Assembly: GCF_024703895.1 (NCBI RefSeq)
Contig: NZ_CP087968.1
Location: 2,170,001-2,234,000, forward strand
DNA: 64,000 nt
Origin: Nocardioides sp. B-3
Lineage (GTDB): Bacteria > Actinomycetota > Actinomycetes > Propionibacteriales > Nocardioidaceae
Reading direction: 5' to 3'
The position numbers and the translations under genes are program-made. The notes beneath the pieces were generated by a model. The model had not been told where the DNA came from. It ran no database searches and worked only from the letters and a program-made list of their open reading frames with translations. Each line of letters opens with the position of its first letter. Within the stretch, counting starts at the first letter, position 1. Positions 1 to 9,515 of the stretch are shown piece by piece.

Positions 1-1227
1 AACATCGCGATCGTCACCGACTCCGACGGCCGCGAGGGCGTCGGTGAGGTGCCGGGTGGCGAGGCGATCAAGGGCACCATCGAGGACGCCGCGGCCCTTC
101 TGACAGGCCAGCCGGTCGCGAAGTACAAGAGCCTGCTCAGGGAGGTCGCCACCGGGTTCAAGGACCGGGACAAGGGCGGCCGCGGCCTCCAGACCTTCGA
201 CCTGCGCACGACCATCCACGCGGTGACCGCGCTGGAGTCGGCGCTGCTCGACCTGTCCGGCCGGGCACTCGGCGTACCCGTCGCGGAGCTCCTCGGCGAC
301 GGCCAGCAGCGGACGAGCGTGCCGATGCTCGGCTACCTCTTCTACGTCGGCGACCCCGACCGGACCGACCTGCCCTACCTCCGCGAGGCGAACGGCCGGG
401 ACGACTGGTCCACGGCACGGCGTGAGGAGGCGATGACCCCCGAGGCCGTCGTCAGGCTGGCCGAGGCCGCCCAGCAGCGCTACGGCTTCAGCGACTTCAA
501 GCTCAAGGGCGGTGTGCTGCCCGGCGAGGAGGAGGTCGCCGCGGTGACCGCGCTCCACGAGCGCTTCCCCCGACGCGCGGATCACCCTCGACCCCAACGG
601 CGGCTGGCTGCTCGACGAGGCGGTGCGGCTGCTCAAGGGCAAGGACGACGTGCTCGCCTATGCCGAGGACCCGTGCGGTGCCGAGGGCGGCTTCTCCGGG
701 CGCGAGGTGATGGCCGAGTTCAAGCGGCGCACCGGCTTGCGCACCGCCACCAACATGGTCGCCACCGACTGGCGACAGCTGGCCGACGCCGTCCGCACCA
801 ACGCCGTCGACATCCCGCTCGCCGACCCGCACTTCTGGACCATGGCCGGCTCGGTGCGCGTCGCCCAGCTCTGTCACGACTTCGGCCTGACACCGGGGCT
901 CGCACTCCAACAACCACTTCGACGTGTCGCTCGCGATGTTCACCCACGTCGGTGCCGCGGCACCCGGCGAGATCACCGCGCTCGACACCCACTGGATCTG
1001 GCAGGACGGGCAGGGCCTGACGAAGGACCCGCTCCAGATCATCGACGGCGCCATCGCCGTACCCACCAAACCCGGGCTGGGCGTCGAGCTCGACCGCGAC
1101 CGGTTGGCCGAGGCCAACGCGCTCTACCTCGAGCACGGTCTCGGCGCCCGACGACGACGCCGCGGCGATGCAGTTCCCGGTGCCCGACTGGTCATTTGAT
1201 CCGAAAAGACCCTGTCTGGTGCGGTGA
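1..1227 (+). CDS. gudD: Glucarate dehydratase, 5' partial, frameshifted
   Basis: Enolase-superfamily dehydratase that converts D-glucarate to 5-keto-4-deoxyglucarate in sugar-acid catabolism. The reading frame is open from base 1, so the N-terminus lies outside the window. Conserved blocks run in order: [40 protein letters not shown], the metal-site region [11 protein letters not shown] and [10 protein letters not shown], then [14 protein letters not shown], and a C-terminus ending RPCLVR at a TGA at 1225-1227. Three indels split it: an extra C near 568, an extra G near 903 and a missing base near 1150. Repairing them restores the family pattern across about 408 residues. No other glucarate genes are nearby. 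The family call is strong; the function is inferred from homology. Confidence 0.85.
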
Positions 1228-1923
1228 CACGTACTCTCGAAGCTCCCCCGCGAACGGATCGTCGTCCCTTGTCTTGTCTCGACCTGCACCGACCGAGCCC
1301 GGTCGCCGTCATCAAGCGCGTCTCGCTCAGCCTGCTCATCGCCGTGGTCATCCCGGCCGTCGTGTTCTACGGCGTCTTCGTGCTGGCCGGCGTGTGGCCC
1401 ACGATCGTCGCTGCGCTCCTCTGGTCGTACAGGCGCCATCGCCCGGCGCGCAGTGACCCGTCGGCGTACCTCCGGCCTCCTGATCCCGGCGGCCATCCTG
1501 CTGACTGGCCGCACGGCGCTGTCCTTCGCCGCGGACAGCACGTGGCTCTACTTCCTGCAGCCGGTCATCAGTGACGGCGCGGTCGCGGTGCTGTTCCTGC
1601 TGTCGCTCGCCAGCGCCCGGCCGATGGTGGCGCGACTGGCCGGCGACTTCTACCCGATGGACCACGAGCTGGCCGCGCGGCCGCGGGTCCGGCGCCTCTT
1701 CTTCCACCTCACGGTGATGTGGGCGGTGCTCGGGCTCGCCAAGGCCAGCATCACCCTGTGGATGCTGCAGTCGCAGTCGCTCGAGACCTTCATCCTCGTC
1801 AAGAGCGTCTCGATGCTGGCGATCAACGTGCTGGCCGCCTTCGCCACCATCGGTCTGGCGGGACTGGTGGCGCGCAAGGAAGGCCTGATGGGGTCGGCCG
1901 GGCTGGTCCCCGTCGTCGCCTAA
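1224..1923 (+). CDS. VC0807-like integral membrane protein, frameshifted
   Basis: Integral membrane protein of about 230 residues with several hydrophobic segments ([48 protein letters not shown]). It resembles the VC0807-type conserved membrane family, including the [15 protein letters not shown] motif after the third segment; no biochemical role is known. One extra A near 1430 breaks the frame just before VTRRRTSG. The furthest upstream start is GTG at 1224, overlapping the gudD stop as GTGA. A TTG at 1269 is an alternative, because the residues before the first membrane segment look unusual. It may be co-transcribed with gudD. Confidence 0.6.
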
Positions 1924-1947
1924 CCACCTCGATGGTGGAATGAGCAG

Positions 1948-2904
1948 GTGAGCAAGACGACCGCGGCCCGTCCGCGCCAGACCACCATGGCCGGCGTGAT
2001 GGTGATGCTGGCCGCCGTCTTCGTGGTGCTCGCCGCCTTCGACCGGGTCGCTCGACTGCGGTCGCTCGAGACCCGGGAATCGCTCGAGCGGGTCATCGAC
2101 GACCTGCCGGGCGGCTTCAGCCCGTCGGTCGAGTCGGTCATCCGGGTCTCCCACGTCGTCGCGATCGTGGCCGCGCTGTGCGCCGTCGCTGCTGTCGCGC
2201 TCGGCTGGCAGGTGCTGCAGGGCAGCCGACAGGCGCGCACGATCCTGTCCGTCCTCGCGGTGCCGATCTTCGTGACCGGGCTCGTCGCCGGTGGCTTCAT
2301 GTCGTCGATCGTCACGGTCGCGACCCTGATGCTGTGGCTCTCGCCGTCGCGCGAGTGGTTCGCCGGCAAGCCGATCCCGGAGCCGGTGAAGAAGGAGTCG
2401 GTGACGACGGACCCGGTGGCGAAGGAGCAGCCCGCCATCGGCTGGCCCCAGCCTGTCGCCGGCCCCACACCGACCAAGCGCCCCGACCCGCTGACGGTCG
2501 CGATGGTGCTCACGATCGTGGTGGCGGGATTCATCCCGGTGTCGAGCCCGGTCACCCTCGTCGTCCTCATCACCCAGCCCGACCTGATGCTCGACGAGCT
2601 GCGCCGGACCAACCCCGAGCTCGAGGAGCAGGGCGCCTCTGACCGCCTCCTGCTGGGGGCCTCCTACGTCTCCGTCGGCCTGATGGTGGCCGTGTCGGGA
2701 CTCGCGGTCGTCCTCGCCGTACTCATGGCGAAGCGCCGGGCCCGGGCGGCGCGCCTGCTGCTCATCTGCTCCGCTGCCTGTGCGCTCTTCTGCATCATCG
2801 CCGCCATCGCCTCACCCATCGCCCTGATCCCGGCCGCGGCCGCGATCGCCACCGTCAACTGCTTGCGGCGTCCCGAGGTCCGGGCCCGGCTCGACGCGCG
2901 CTGA
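1948..2904 (+). CDS. Hypothetical six-segment membrane protein
   Basis: A 318-residue intact reading frame with a GTG start. It shows about six hydrophobic segments: near residues 12-30, 72-92, 97-130, 182-208, 238-262 and 268-300. A charged, proline-rich linker lies between the third and fourth (roughly 135-178, with the repeated PVKKE and PVAKE elements). The two halves, three segments each, suggest a duplicated architecture. I do not recognise the family. It starts 24 bases after the preceding membrane protein and may share its transcript. Confidence 0.6.
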   Translation: MSKTTAARPRQTTMAGVMVMLAAVFVVLAAFDRVARLRSLETRESLERVIDDLPGGFSPSVESVIRVSHVVAIVAALCAVAAVALGWQVLQGSRQARTILSVLAVPIFVTGLVAGGFMSSIVTVATLMLWLSPSREWFAGKPIPEPVKKESVTTDPVAKEQPAIGWPQPVAGPTPTKRPDPLTVAMVLTIVVAGFIPVSSPVTLVVLITQPDLMLDELRRTNPELEEQGASDRLLLGASYVSVGLMVAVSGLAVVLAVLMAKRRARAARLLLICSAACALFCIIAAIASPIALIPAAAAIATVNCLRRPEVRARLDAR

Positions 2905-2943
2905 CGCGTAGCCGTACTCACGCGCAACGCCCGGCAGCCCTTC

Positions 2944-2949
2944 TAGGTT
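2944..2949 (+). promoter_or_regulatory. Candidate leaderless -10 hexamer
   Basis: TAGGTT, 7 nt before the ATG at 2957. The spacing would place transcription initiation at or beside the start codon. It matches the TAGGGT-type hexamer seen before many genes in the window, and there is no Shine-Dalgarno sequence between it and the ATG. Confidence 0.5.
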
Positions 2950-2956
2950 GGCGAGC

Positions 2957-3639
2957 ATGCGCTTCCTCCGGTTCCTGTTCATCGCCTTCGCCTCCCTCGT
3001 TGCGCTCGTCGTCGCGATCTACCCGGTCGTCAACGTCGTCGGCGTGCTCGCCGCGCATGCCGAGCGCGACGCCCTCAGCGACCAGATCACGCAACGCCTC
3101 GATGAGGAGCTCACCGCGTCGCAGCAGCGCCCGACGCGGTCGCCGAGCGAGCAGGTGTCGAGCCGGCCCACAGCTGGGCAGCCCAGCACTGCGCGTTCGC
3201 GACCACCGAGAGCGGCTGGATGGTGCAGGACTACCGCGAGGTCTGCTCCCCGGAGTCGGTGAACGCCCGGCAGGTCGACACCGCGACCGAGGCGGTCGCG
3301 ATGGTCGGTGAGCAGCTGCCCGCCGATGCGGACCCGATCGTGAGCGGGCCGTGCCACACCTACACGGTCGCGGGTGATTCTGTACGGCGACGACCTGACC
3401 GTCCTCTACATCGAGCCGAGCGACCGGGGCGACCGCTGGTGCGAACCCACCGACCGCTACGACCAGCGTCGGCCGGTCGTCGGCGAGGTGCCCGAGCTCG
3501 ACGACACCCGGGGCTGGCTCGTCGTGGTGGACACGAAACGCCCGGTCGACGAGACCATCGGCTGCGCCCACTGGAGCGTGCTGTTCTGCGACAACCCGTT
3601 CGGGCGACGAGCTCGCCCGGGGGCGAGCCGCCGGCCTGA
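2957..3639 (+). CDS. Hypothetical exported or membrane-anchored protein, frameshifted
   Basis: About 227 residues after frame repair. An N-terminal hydrophobic segment (residues 3-30, FLFIAFASLVALVVAIYPVV) looks like a signal anchor. The exterior part carries about six cysteines spaced through it (AQHCAF, REVCSP, GPCHTY, RWCEPT, IGCAHW, LFCDNP), suggesting disulfides in an extracytoplasmic domain. Indels fall near 3125-3150, 3368 and 3603. The ATG at 2957 is chosen because it begins the hydrophobic segment and sits 7 nt after TAGGTT. The stop at 3637-3639 touches the stop of the convergent aminotransferase gene. Family not recognised. Confidence 0.5.
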
Positions 3640-4811
3640 TCAGCGGGACAGGTCCACGGAGGCCAGCAGCGCGACTCCCGCGGAGATGAGGTCGGGCTCC
3701 TTGCAGAATGCCCAGCGCACGAGGTGCCGGCCCGCGTCCCGGTCGTCGTAGAACGCCCGGTTGGGGATCGCGACGACGCCCGCTCGCTCGGGCAGCGCGA
3801 GGCAGAACTCTCGACCGTCCGACCACCCCGGGTGGCTGATGTCGGTGGTCGCGAAGTAGGTCCCCTCGGGCACTCGCGCGTCGAGGCCCGCGGCGGACAG
3901 GCCGGCGACGAGCAGGTCGCGACGGGACTGCAGCGACCGCGCCAGCTCAGCGGGGAAGCCCGGCTCCTCGTCCAGCGCGTGCGCGACAGCGGGCTGCAAC
4001 GGTGATCCCGACGTGAAGGTCAGCCACTGCTTCGCGGCCAGCACAGCGCTCACGAGCGCGGACGGGCCGGTCGCCCAGCCCACCTTCCAGCCCGTGAACG
4101 AGTAGCTCTTGCCCGCGCTCGACAGCGTCAGCGTCCGCTCCCACATCCCCGGCAGCGTCGCGAGCGGGATGTGCTGGTGCCCGTCGAAGACGAGGTGCTC
4201 GTAGACCTCGTCGGTGATCACGATCAGGTCGTGCTCGATCGCGAGGACGGCGACGGCCTGCAGCTCCTCGATCGTCAGCACCGTGCCGGTCGGGTTGTGC
4301 GGGGAGTTGAGCAGGATCGCGCGTGCGCGCGGCCCGATCGCCCCGTGCAGGGCCTCCACGTCAAGGCGGAACGACGGCGCTCGCAGGGTCACCGGTCGGC
4401 GTACGGCGCCGCACATCTCGATCATGGCGAGATAGCTGTCGTAGTAGGGCTCGAGGACGACGACCTCGTCACCGGGATCGATCAGCCCGAGCAGCGCCGC
4501 CGCGATGCCCTCGGTGGCGCCGGTGGTGACGACGACCTCGCGATCGGGGTCGAGCTCGATGCCGTAGTGCCGCCGCTGGTGGCGCGCGATCGCCCGGGCG
4601 CAGCGCGGGGACGCCGATGCCGGGCGCATACTGGTTGGCGCCGTTCTCGAGCGCCGCCACCGCGGCCGCGATCACCGACGGCGGACCGTCCGCGTCGGGG
4701 AAGCCCCCGGCCGAGGTTGATCGCCCTGGTGCGTACGGCGAGCGCGGACATCTCGGAGAAGATCGTCGGCGGGATGCCGTCGAGCCGGCGTGCGAGCCGC
4801 GATGAGTTCAT
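3640..4811 (-). CDS. PLP-dependent aminotransferase (DapC-like), frameshifted
   Basis: Class I/II fold-type I aminotransferase of about 390 residues. Visible landmarks are NQYAPGIGVPALR near the N-terminus, TTGATEGIAAALLG, the NSPHNPTGT cofactor-binding block, ITDEVYEHLVFDG, the Schiff-base lysine in SSAGKSYSFTGWKVGW (near residue 230) and a C-terminal arginine block (HLVRWAFCKEP). This subgroup includes actinobacterial N-succinyldiaminopimelate aminotransferase DapC and kynurenine-type enzymes, so lysine biosynthesis is plausible but unproven. Frame breaks lie near 4612 and 4700. The ATG at 4811 begins MNSSRLARRL and lies 7 nt after a TAGGGT hexamer on its strand. Confidence 0.8.
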
Positions 4812-4818
4812 GCGCGCG

Positions 4819-4824
4819 ACCCTA
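4819..4824 (-). promoter_or_regulatory. Candidate leaderless -10 hexamer
   Basis: Minus-strand TAGGGT, 7 nt before the ATG at 4811 of the aminotransferase gene. There is no Shine-Dalgarno sequence in between, as expected for a leaderless message. Confidence 0.5.
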
Positions 4825-4845
4825 CGACCTGCGCTGGGACTCCAC

Positions 4846-6212
4846 TCAGGGCACGATGTTCTGGTTGAGCCGGAAGAGGTTGCCGGGGTCGTAGGCACGC
4901 TTGACCTCGGTCAGCCGCGGGTAGTTGCCCGCGAAGTTGTCCTCGACCTTGTCGGCGTCGTCCTCGGCCATGAAGCCGAGGTAGCCGCCGCGCTCGCTGT
5001 GGGGTGAGATCGCGTCGTAGTAGTCGCGGACCCACTGGCGACGCTCTACGTCGAGGGCGGGGTCCTGCCACGCGGACAGGATCACGGCGGCGTACGTCGC
5101 GCTGCGGTAGGCGAACGCCGTGTCGCTCGGACTCAGGTCGTGCGCGGCGCCGTTGATCGGGTAGAGGTGCATCGTCGAGCTCGCGTCGGGAGCGTGCGGT
5201 CCGTGGGCCGGGTGAGCCTCGATCGCCTCATCGGTCAGCTCCATGACGTAGGCGCCCTTCCAGTAGCTGCGGATCCCCTTGGGGAACAGTCCGTCGAACG
5301 CGCCGTTCAGCTGCGGATAGGGCCAGACATCGCACATCTCGGCCACGCGCGGGGCGAGGTCGCGGAAGGGCTGCATCGCCTTCTCGCCCTCGTCCATCGG
5401 CCCGGTCCAGTGCACGATCGCGACGCAGAACGTGTCGCCATGACGGTCCTCCGGGACGAAGGGCAGCGGAGGCGCAACCCGGAAGGCCGGGAACGCGCCG
5501 TACTCGCGTGGCGCATCCCGGATCCAGTCGCGGAAGAATCGCAGCAGGTCGCCGGCGTGCTCCAGCTCGTAGAAGAAGAGCCCGACGTAAGCATCCTTGA
5601 CCGGTCGCACGTTGAACTCGAACGACGTGACGACCCCGAAGTTGCCGCCCCCGCCCCGGATCGCCCAGAAGAGGTCGGGGTTCTCCTCGGCGCTCGCGGT
5701 CCGGACCTGTCCGTCCGCCGTCACGACCTCGGCCGAAGCCGGGCAGTCGATCGACAAGCCCTGCCCGCGGGTGAGGTAGCCGATCCCGCCGTTGAGCGTC
5801 AGTCCGCCGACACCGGTGGTCGAGACGATGCCTCCCGTGCTGGCGAGTCCGTAGGCGTGGGTCGCGTAGTTGTAGTCGCCCCACGTGGCACCGCCTCCCG
5901 CTCGTGCCGTGAGCGCTCGCGGATCGACGTGGACGCCGCGCATGCCCGACAGGTCGATGACCAGTCCGCCGTCGGTGCTGCCGAATCCCGGCGCGCTGTG
6001 CCCCCGCCGCGAACCGCCAGCTCGAGGCCGGCGTCTCGGGCGTAGTTGACGCCGGCCACGACGTCGGCCACCTGTTCGGCCCGGAGGATGGCGAGAGGCT
6101 TGCGGTCGAACATGCCGTTGTGCACGGCTCGCGCATCGTCGTACGCCGAGTCTTCGACCGTGATGATCTGAGCCCGCACCTGCTCGCGCAGCGCATCGAT
6201 GGAGGTGCTCAT
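4846..6212 (-). CDS. FAD-binding oxidoreductase, berberine-bridge (BBE) type, frameshifted
   Basis: Flavoprotein oxidase of the PCMH/FAD_binding_4 plus BBE family, about 455 residues. The N-terminal FAD domain has the AVRGGGHSAPG block (after repair) whose histidine usually carries covalent FAD. It is followed by TTGVGGLTLNGGIGYL, GLSIDCPASAEVVTADG and FWAIRGGGGNFGVVTSFEF. The C-terminal BBE motif ends NYPRLTEVKRAYDPGNLFRLNQNI. The second, cysteine FAD attachment site typical of bicovalent members is not evident. One extra base near 6008 breaks the frame exactly at the histidine block. The ATG at 6212 follows a good AAAGGAG. The substrate is unknown; members oxidise alcohols, sugars or alkaloids. 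Confidence 0.85.
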
Positions 6213-6329
6213 GGTGTGACGCTCCTTTGTGGGACCCGCGACCCCCGACCGATTTTGACGCTACTCCGAGCGGGCGGCCGCGGGATCCCCTGTCTTGGGC
6301 ACTTCCGTGACGTGCGGGAGGATGCCCCC

Positions 6330-6864
6330 ATGACCACTGACGCCACCCTCGCGGCCGACATCAACGCGCTCTGCCGCCTGACCGGGGGAGTTCACGCTCC
6401 GCTCGGGACAGGTGGCCGACACCTACTTCGACAAGTACCTCTTCGAGGCCGACCCCGCGCTGCTCGACCGGGTCGCGACCCAGATGCTCGGCCTGCTGCC
6501 GGAGGACACCGACCTGCTCGGCGGACTGGAGATGGGCGGCATCCCCATCGCCACGATGGTCAGCGCCAAGACCGGCACGTCGGCGCTCTTCGTGCGCAAG
6601 AAGGCCAAGGACTACGGCACCTGCAAGCTCGCCGAAGGGCCGGCCGTCGAGGGTCGTCGCGTGACGATCATCGAGGACGTGATCACGACCGGCGGCGCCG
6701 TACGGGATGCCACGAATGCCCTGCGTGAGGCGGGCGCGATCGTGGAGACCGTCGTGTGCGCGATCGACCGCTCACCGGCTGGGGAGAACCCGCTCGCCGA
6801 CGTAGGCCTCGAGATCCGGGCCGTGCTGACCCGGGCCGAGCTGGACGCCGCTCAGACGTCCTGA
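6330..6864 (+). CDS. pyrE: Orotate phosphoribosyltransferase, frameshifted
   Basis: Joins orotate to PRPP to give OMP, the fifth step of pyrimidine synthesis; cytosolic. The protein is about 178 residues, normal for actinobacterial PyrE. It shows the N-terminal FTLRSGQVADTYFDKY segment, the GGLEMGGIPIA loop, the FVRKKAKDYGT catalytic loop and the PRPP motif VTIIEDVITTGGAV. One extra G in a GGGGG run near 6385 breaks the frame after residue 19. Because the enzyme is a housekeeping one and every motif is present, sequence error is the likely cause. The ATG at 6330 follows GGGAGG. Its stop overlaps the convergent DedA gene by 13 bases. Confidence 0.92.
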
Positions 6865-7585
6865 CCGGCGATGTCGCGGTCGGGCACGCCGTCACCGTCG
6901 TTGTCCAGCGCCTCGGGGGCGTTGGTGCGCTTGTGGCGCCACCACTCCCCGAGCGATCGGGATCAGCGAGAACGCCGGGATGATGATGATCAGCTTGTCG
7001 ATCTGCTCGCCCGGGCTCGGGAACGCTGAGCCGAGGAAGTAGCCGAGCAGGGTGATCGACAGCACCCAGCCCACCGCGCCGACCGGGGCTCCACAGGATG
7101 AAGCGGCCGCGGTCCATGCGGGTCACGCCCGCGACGACGGTGATGTAGGTGCGGACGAACGGCACGAAGCGACCGATCACCAGCGCCTTGTTGCCGTGCT
7201 TGTCGAAGAAGGCGGTCGTCTGATCGAAGTACTTGCGCTTGAGGATGCGGCCGTCGCGCTCGTAGAGCGGCGGCCCGATCTTGCGGCCGATCTCGTAGCC
7301 CGCGACGTTGCCGCCGATGCCGGCAGCGGTGAACAGCGCGAGCGCCACCACGAGCTCGACCCACTCCGGGCCGGGGAAGACGTCGATGCGCTCGGTCGCG
7401 ATGAAGAGCCCCATCGCGAAGAGCAGGGTGTCGCCCGGCAGGAACGGGAAGAAGAGGCCGCACTCGACGAAGATGATGGCGAGGCTGAGCCAGAAGAGAG
7501 CGCCCCCGAACTCGCGCAGCAGCCAGTTGGGATCCATCCAGTCCATGCCGAGCAGGAGGGGCTGGAGATCCGGGAGCAAGGTCAC
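6852..7585 (-). CDS. DedA-family membrane protein, frameshifted
   Basis: SNARE-associated/DedA family, about 244 residues. It carries the family signature region FFPFLPGDTLLFAMG, the amphipathic NVAGYEIGRKIGPPLY segment, FFDKHGNKALVIGRFVPFVRT and a late membrane segment LSITLLGYFLGS. DedA proteins are thought to move lipids or help membrane homeostasis. The GTG start at 7585 lies 7 nt after TAGGCT. Frame breaks lie near 7085 and 6950. After repair the cytoplasmic tail reads EALDNDGDGVPDRDIAGQDV and ends at 6852, inside the end of pyrE. The DNDGDGVPD element resembles a calcium-binding repeat and is unusual for this family. Confidence 0.85.
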
Positions 7586-7592
7586 GCCGGTC

Positions 7593-7598
7593 AGCCTA
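7593..7598 (-). promoter_or_regulatory. Candidate leaderless -10 hexamer for dedA
   Basis: Minus-strand TAGGCT, 7 nt before the GTG at 7585. It lies 15 bases from the plus-strand hexamer of the divergent methyltransferase gene, so the two promoters overlap. Confidence 0.45.
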
Positions 7599-7613
7599 AC
7601 CGGGGAATCCCCA

Positions 7614-7619
7614 TAGGGT
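7614..7619 (+). promoter_or_regulatory. Candidate leaderless -10 hexamer
   Basis: TAGGGT, 6 nt before the GTG at 7626, with no Shine-Dalgarno sequence between. Confidence 0.5.
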
Positions 7620-7625
7620 TGCGTC

Positions 7626-8312
7626 GTGGAAGAGTCCCTCGACGGTGAGCAGGAGCGGGCGCCGTACGACCCGATGCCGCACGGCCAGCCCGAGGTCGGG
7701 CTCGGGCCGTGGGAGGGCCCGTGGCCCGACGGCGACCACTACGACCCCGACCTGCTGCGCGACGGTGATCGGCGCAACGTCGTCGACCGCTACCGCTACT
7801 GGACGCTCGAGGCGATCGTCGCCGACCTCGACACGAAGCGGCACTCCTTCCACGTCGCGATCGAGAACTGGCAGCACGACTTCAACATCGGCACCATCGT
7901 GCGTACGGCGAACGCGTTCCCGGCAGCGGAGATCCACATCGTCGGCAACCGCCGCTGGAACCGGCGCGGCGCCATGGTCACCGATCGCTACCAGCACGTG
8001 CGCCACCACCCGACCGCCGCCGACCCGGCTGCGTACCTGCACTCGATCGGGGTGCGCCTGCTCGGGATCGACAACCTGCCCGGCAGCGAGCACCTCGAGA
8101 CGATGACGATCCCGCGCGACGTCTGCTTCCTCTTCGGGCAGGAGGGGCCGGGCCTCTCGGAGGTCGCGCGCGAGGTGTGCGACGGGACCTTCTCGATCGC
8201 GCAGTTCGGCTCGACCCGGTCGATCAACGCGTCGTCCGCGGCCGCGATCGCCATGCACGCGTGGATCAGGTCGTACGCCGACGTGTCGGCCGAGGACGCT
8301 TGGCGCGGCTGA
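7626..8312 (+). CDS. SpoU/TrmH-family RNA 2'-O-methyltransferase
   Basis: SPOUT-class methyltransferase that uses SAM to methylate a ribose 2'-OH in tRNA or rRNA; the exact nucleotide cannot be told from sequence. The 228-residue frame is intact. All three SpoU motifs are present: motif 1 DFNIGTIVRTANAF (about residue 82), motif 2 CFLFGQEGPGLSE (about 168) with the trefoil-knot glycine-rich turn, and motif 3 STRSINASSAAAIAMHAW (about 196). The first 60 residues are an acidic, proline-rich extension (YDPMPHGQPEVGLGPWEGP) not needed for the fold. The GTG start fits the upstream hexamer. It is convergent with the next small gene. Confidence 0.88.
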   Translation: MEESLDGEQERAPYDPMPHGQPEVGLGPWEGPWPDGDHYDPDLLRDGDRRNVVDRYRYWTLEAIVADLDTKRHSFHVAIENWQHDFNIGTIVRTANAFPAAEIHIVGNRRWNRRGAMVTDRYQHVRHHPTAADPAAYLHSIGVRLLGIDNLPGSEHLETMTIPRDVCFLFGQEGPGLSEVAREVCDGTFSIAQFGSTRSINASSAAAIAMHAWIRSYADVSAEDAWRG

Positions 8313-8319
8313 CGCCGGC

Positions 8320-8697
8320 CTAGTAGAAGTCGGACCTCAGCATCGCCACGGCCCACAAGGCGCCGCCGACGATGGCGAGGACCCCGGTGATGGCGCCGGC
8401 CTTGCCGGTGGCCGATGCCGGGTGTGGCCCGATCGAGCAGCGACGAGGCCCAACACGATCGCGACGATGCCCGGGACGATGGCGGGGAAGGCACCCAGTG
8501 CCCGGACCAGGGCTGCCGCCGGCGGTGTTCCCCTCGCGGGCGATCTCGAACGCCCACATCTGGAACGAGTTGGACAGGACGCCGCCACCCGGGATCGTGG
8601 TCAGGCCGAGCGCGAAGGCGATGACCCCGGTGGTCAGGGCCCGCTCGGGGTCTTCCTCGCGCTGGACGCCGTGCGTCAGTGTCTCGTCGATGCTCAT
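8320..8697 (-). CDS. Small hypothetical membrane protein, frameshifted
   Basis: About 125 residues. The acidic N-terminus MSIDETLTHGVQREEDPERA is followed by three hydrophobic segments: TTGVIAFALGLTTIPGGGV, a middle AIVPGIVAIVLGLVAA, and a last one reading GAITGVLAIVGGALWAVA before the C-terminal MLRSDFY. Breaks near 8440 and 8515 scatter these over three frames. The layout resembles small DUF4190-like multi-pass proteins, but I cannot name the family. The ATG at 8697 has the plausible upstream AGGGGG. It ends 7 bases from the convergent methyltransferase stop. Confidence 0.5.
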   Translation of the reverse strand: MSIDETLTHGVQREEDPERALTTGVIAFALGLTTIPGGGVLSNSFQMWAFEIAREGNTAGGSPGPGTGCLPRHRPGHRRDRVGPRRCSIGPHPASATGKAGAITGVLAIVGGALWAVAMLRSDFY

Positions 8698-8756
8698 GGT
8701 TCCCCCGTGATCTGCCCGGGCTGACCCCGGACGGTGCGGGAAGGCTAGTGCACCCG

Positions 8757-8802
8757 ACAGTGCTGGATCGTCCCCCTCCCGGTGCCGGGGATCCAGCACT
8801 GT
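8757..8802 (-). terminator. Hairpin terminator downstream of the sigma-like gene
   Basis: Perfect 12-bp inverted repeat (ACAGTGCTGGAT at 8757-8768 and its complement at 8791-8802), extended by a CCCC/GGGG pairing inside. It lies just past the minus-strand sigma fragment that ends at 8808 and before the next minus-strand gene. Confidence 0.65.
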
Positions 8803-8807
8803 TCTCG

Positions 8808-8930
8808 TCAGTGCGTGACGGACTCGCCGAGCGCGACCTGCAGGGCCGCCAGCCCGCGCGAGCTGTGGCTCTTCACCGTGCCCTCGGCCAGCCCGAGCTC
8901 GCGAGCGGTCTCGCGCACGTCGAGGCCGCA
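8808..8930 (-). pseudogene. Orphan SigE-family sigma region 4.2 fragment
   Basis: Minus-strand translation gives LDVRETARELGLAEGTVKS followed by HSSRGLAALQVALGESVTH and a TGA at 8808-8810. This is the helix-turn-helix (region 4.2) of a SigE-type ECF sigma factor, about 40 residues, with no preceding regions 2 or 4.1. It begins directly after the stop of the neighbouring sigma-like gene, which has its own region 4. It is either a remnant of a second copy or the true C-terminus of a gene disrupted by indels. Confidence 0.55.
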
Positions 8931-8944
8931 AGCGCGATCGGTTG

Positions 8945-9515
8945 TCAGGCCGACTCGGGCAACAGGAAGTTCAGCGCGGAGCGGCCGCGTGCGGCGTGCA
9001 GGAGGACGAGCTCCGGGCTGATGCCGATGGCGTCGGCCACCTCGGCGACCGGCAGGTCGAGCCAGTCGTGCAGGACGAGTGCCTTGCGCTGGATCGCGGT
9101 CAGGGACTGGAGCCCGTCGAAGAGCAGCGACTCGTCCTCGATCGGGTAGTCGTCGCCGTGGGCGTTGCAGCTGCGCGGCGTCGGGGAGTGGGTGACGACC
9201 GCGCGCCCCGGGCAGCGGTGGACGAACGCGTCGGCCGCGGCGGTGCTCGGGTCGCGGTGCCAGCCGTCATAGAGGCGGGTGAAGGTCGCCAGCACGAGCG
9301 CCTCGGCCTGCGTCCAGTCGCAGCAGATGGCGTGGGCCAGACGGCGTACGTGCGGGCCACGCTCGGCGACGTAGTCGGAGAACGCCCTGGACGGACGGCA
9401 GGGCGTGGCGGTGCCATCGCGCGATGCGGGGGAGCGGGAGGAAGGCCGCCGGCGGCTGGTCGATGCCGTCGAGCGACGAGTCGATCTCGTGCACCCAGTC
9501 GATGCTGGTCGTCAT
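8945..9515 (-). CDS. ECF/SigE-like RNA polymerase sigma factor homologue, frameshifted
   Basis: About 190 residues. A non-conserved N-terminus (MTTSIDWVHEIDSSLDGIDQ) is followed by a weak region 2 (AFSDYVAERGPHVRRLAHA, DWTQAEALVLATFTRLYDG). Region 4 is LTAIQRKALVLHDWLDLPVA and EVADAIGISPELVLLHAARG, ending LLPESA at a TGA at 8945. Region 2 lacks the usual acidic DAEDLVQ core and has cysteines instead, so promoter recognition may be altered or lost. A break near 9390 splits the N-terminus. A TAGGAC hexamer lies near 9547-9552 on its strand. The fragment just downstream carries a more canonical region 4.2. Confidence 0.6.

Noticed and set aside
1..1227. Glucarate dehydratase as a true pseudogene
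   Set aside because: Its breaks are of the same kind as those in essential genes across the window, so decay cannot be claimed.
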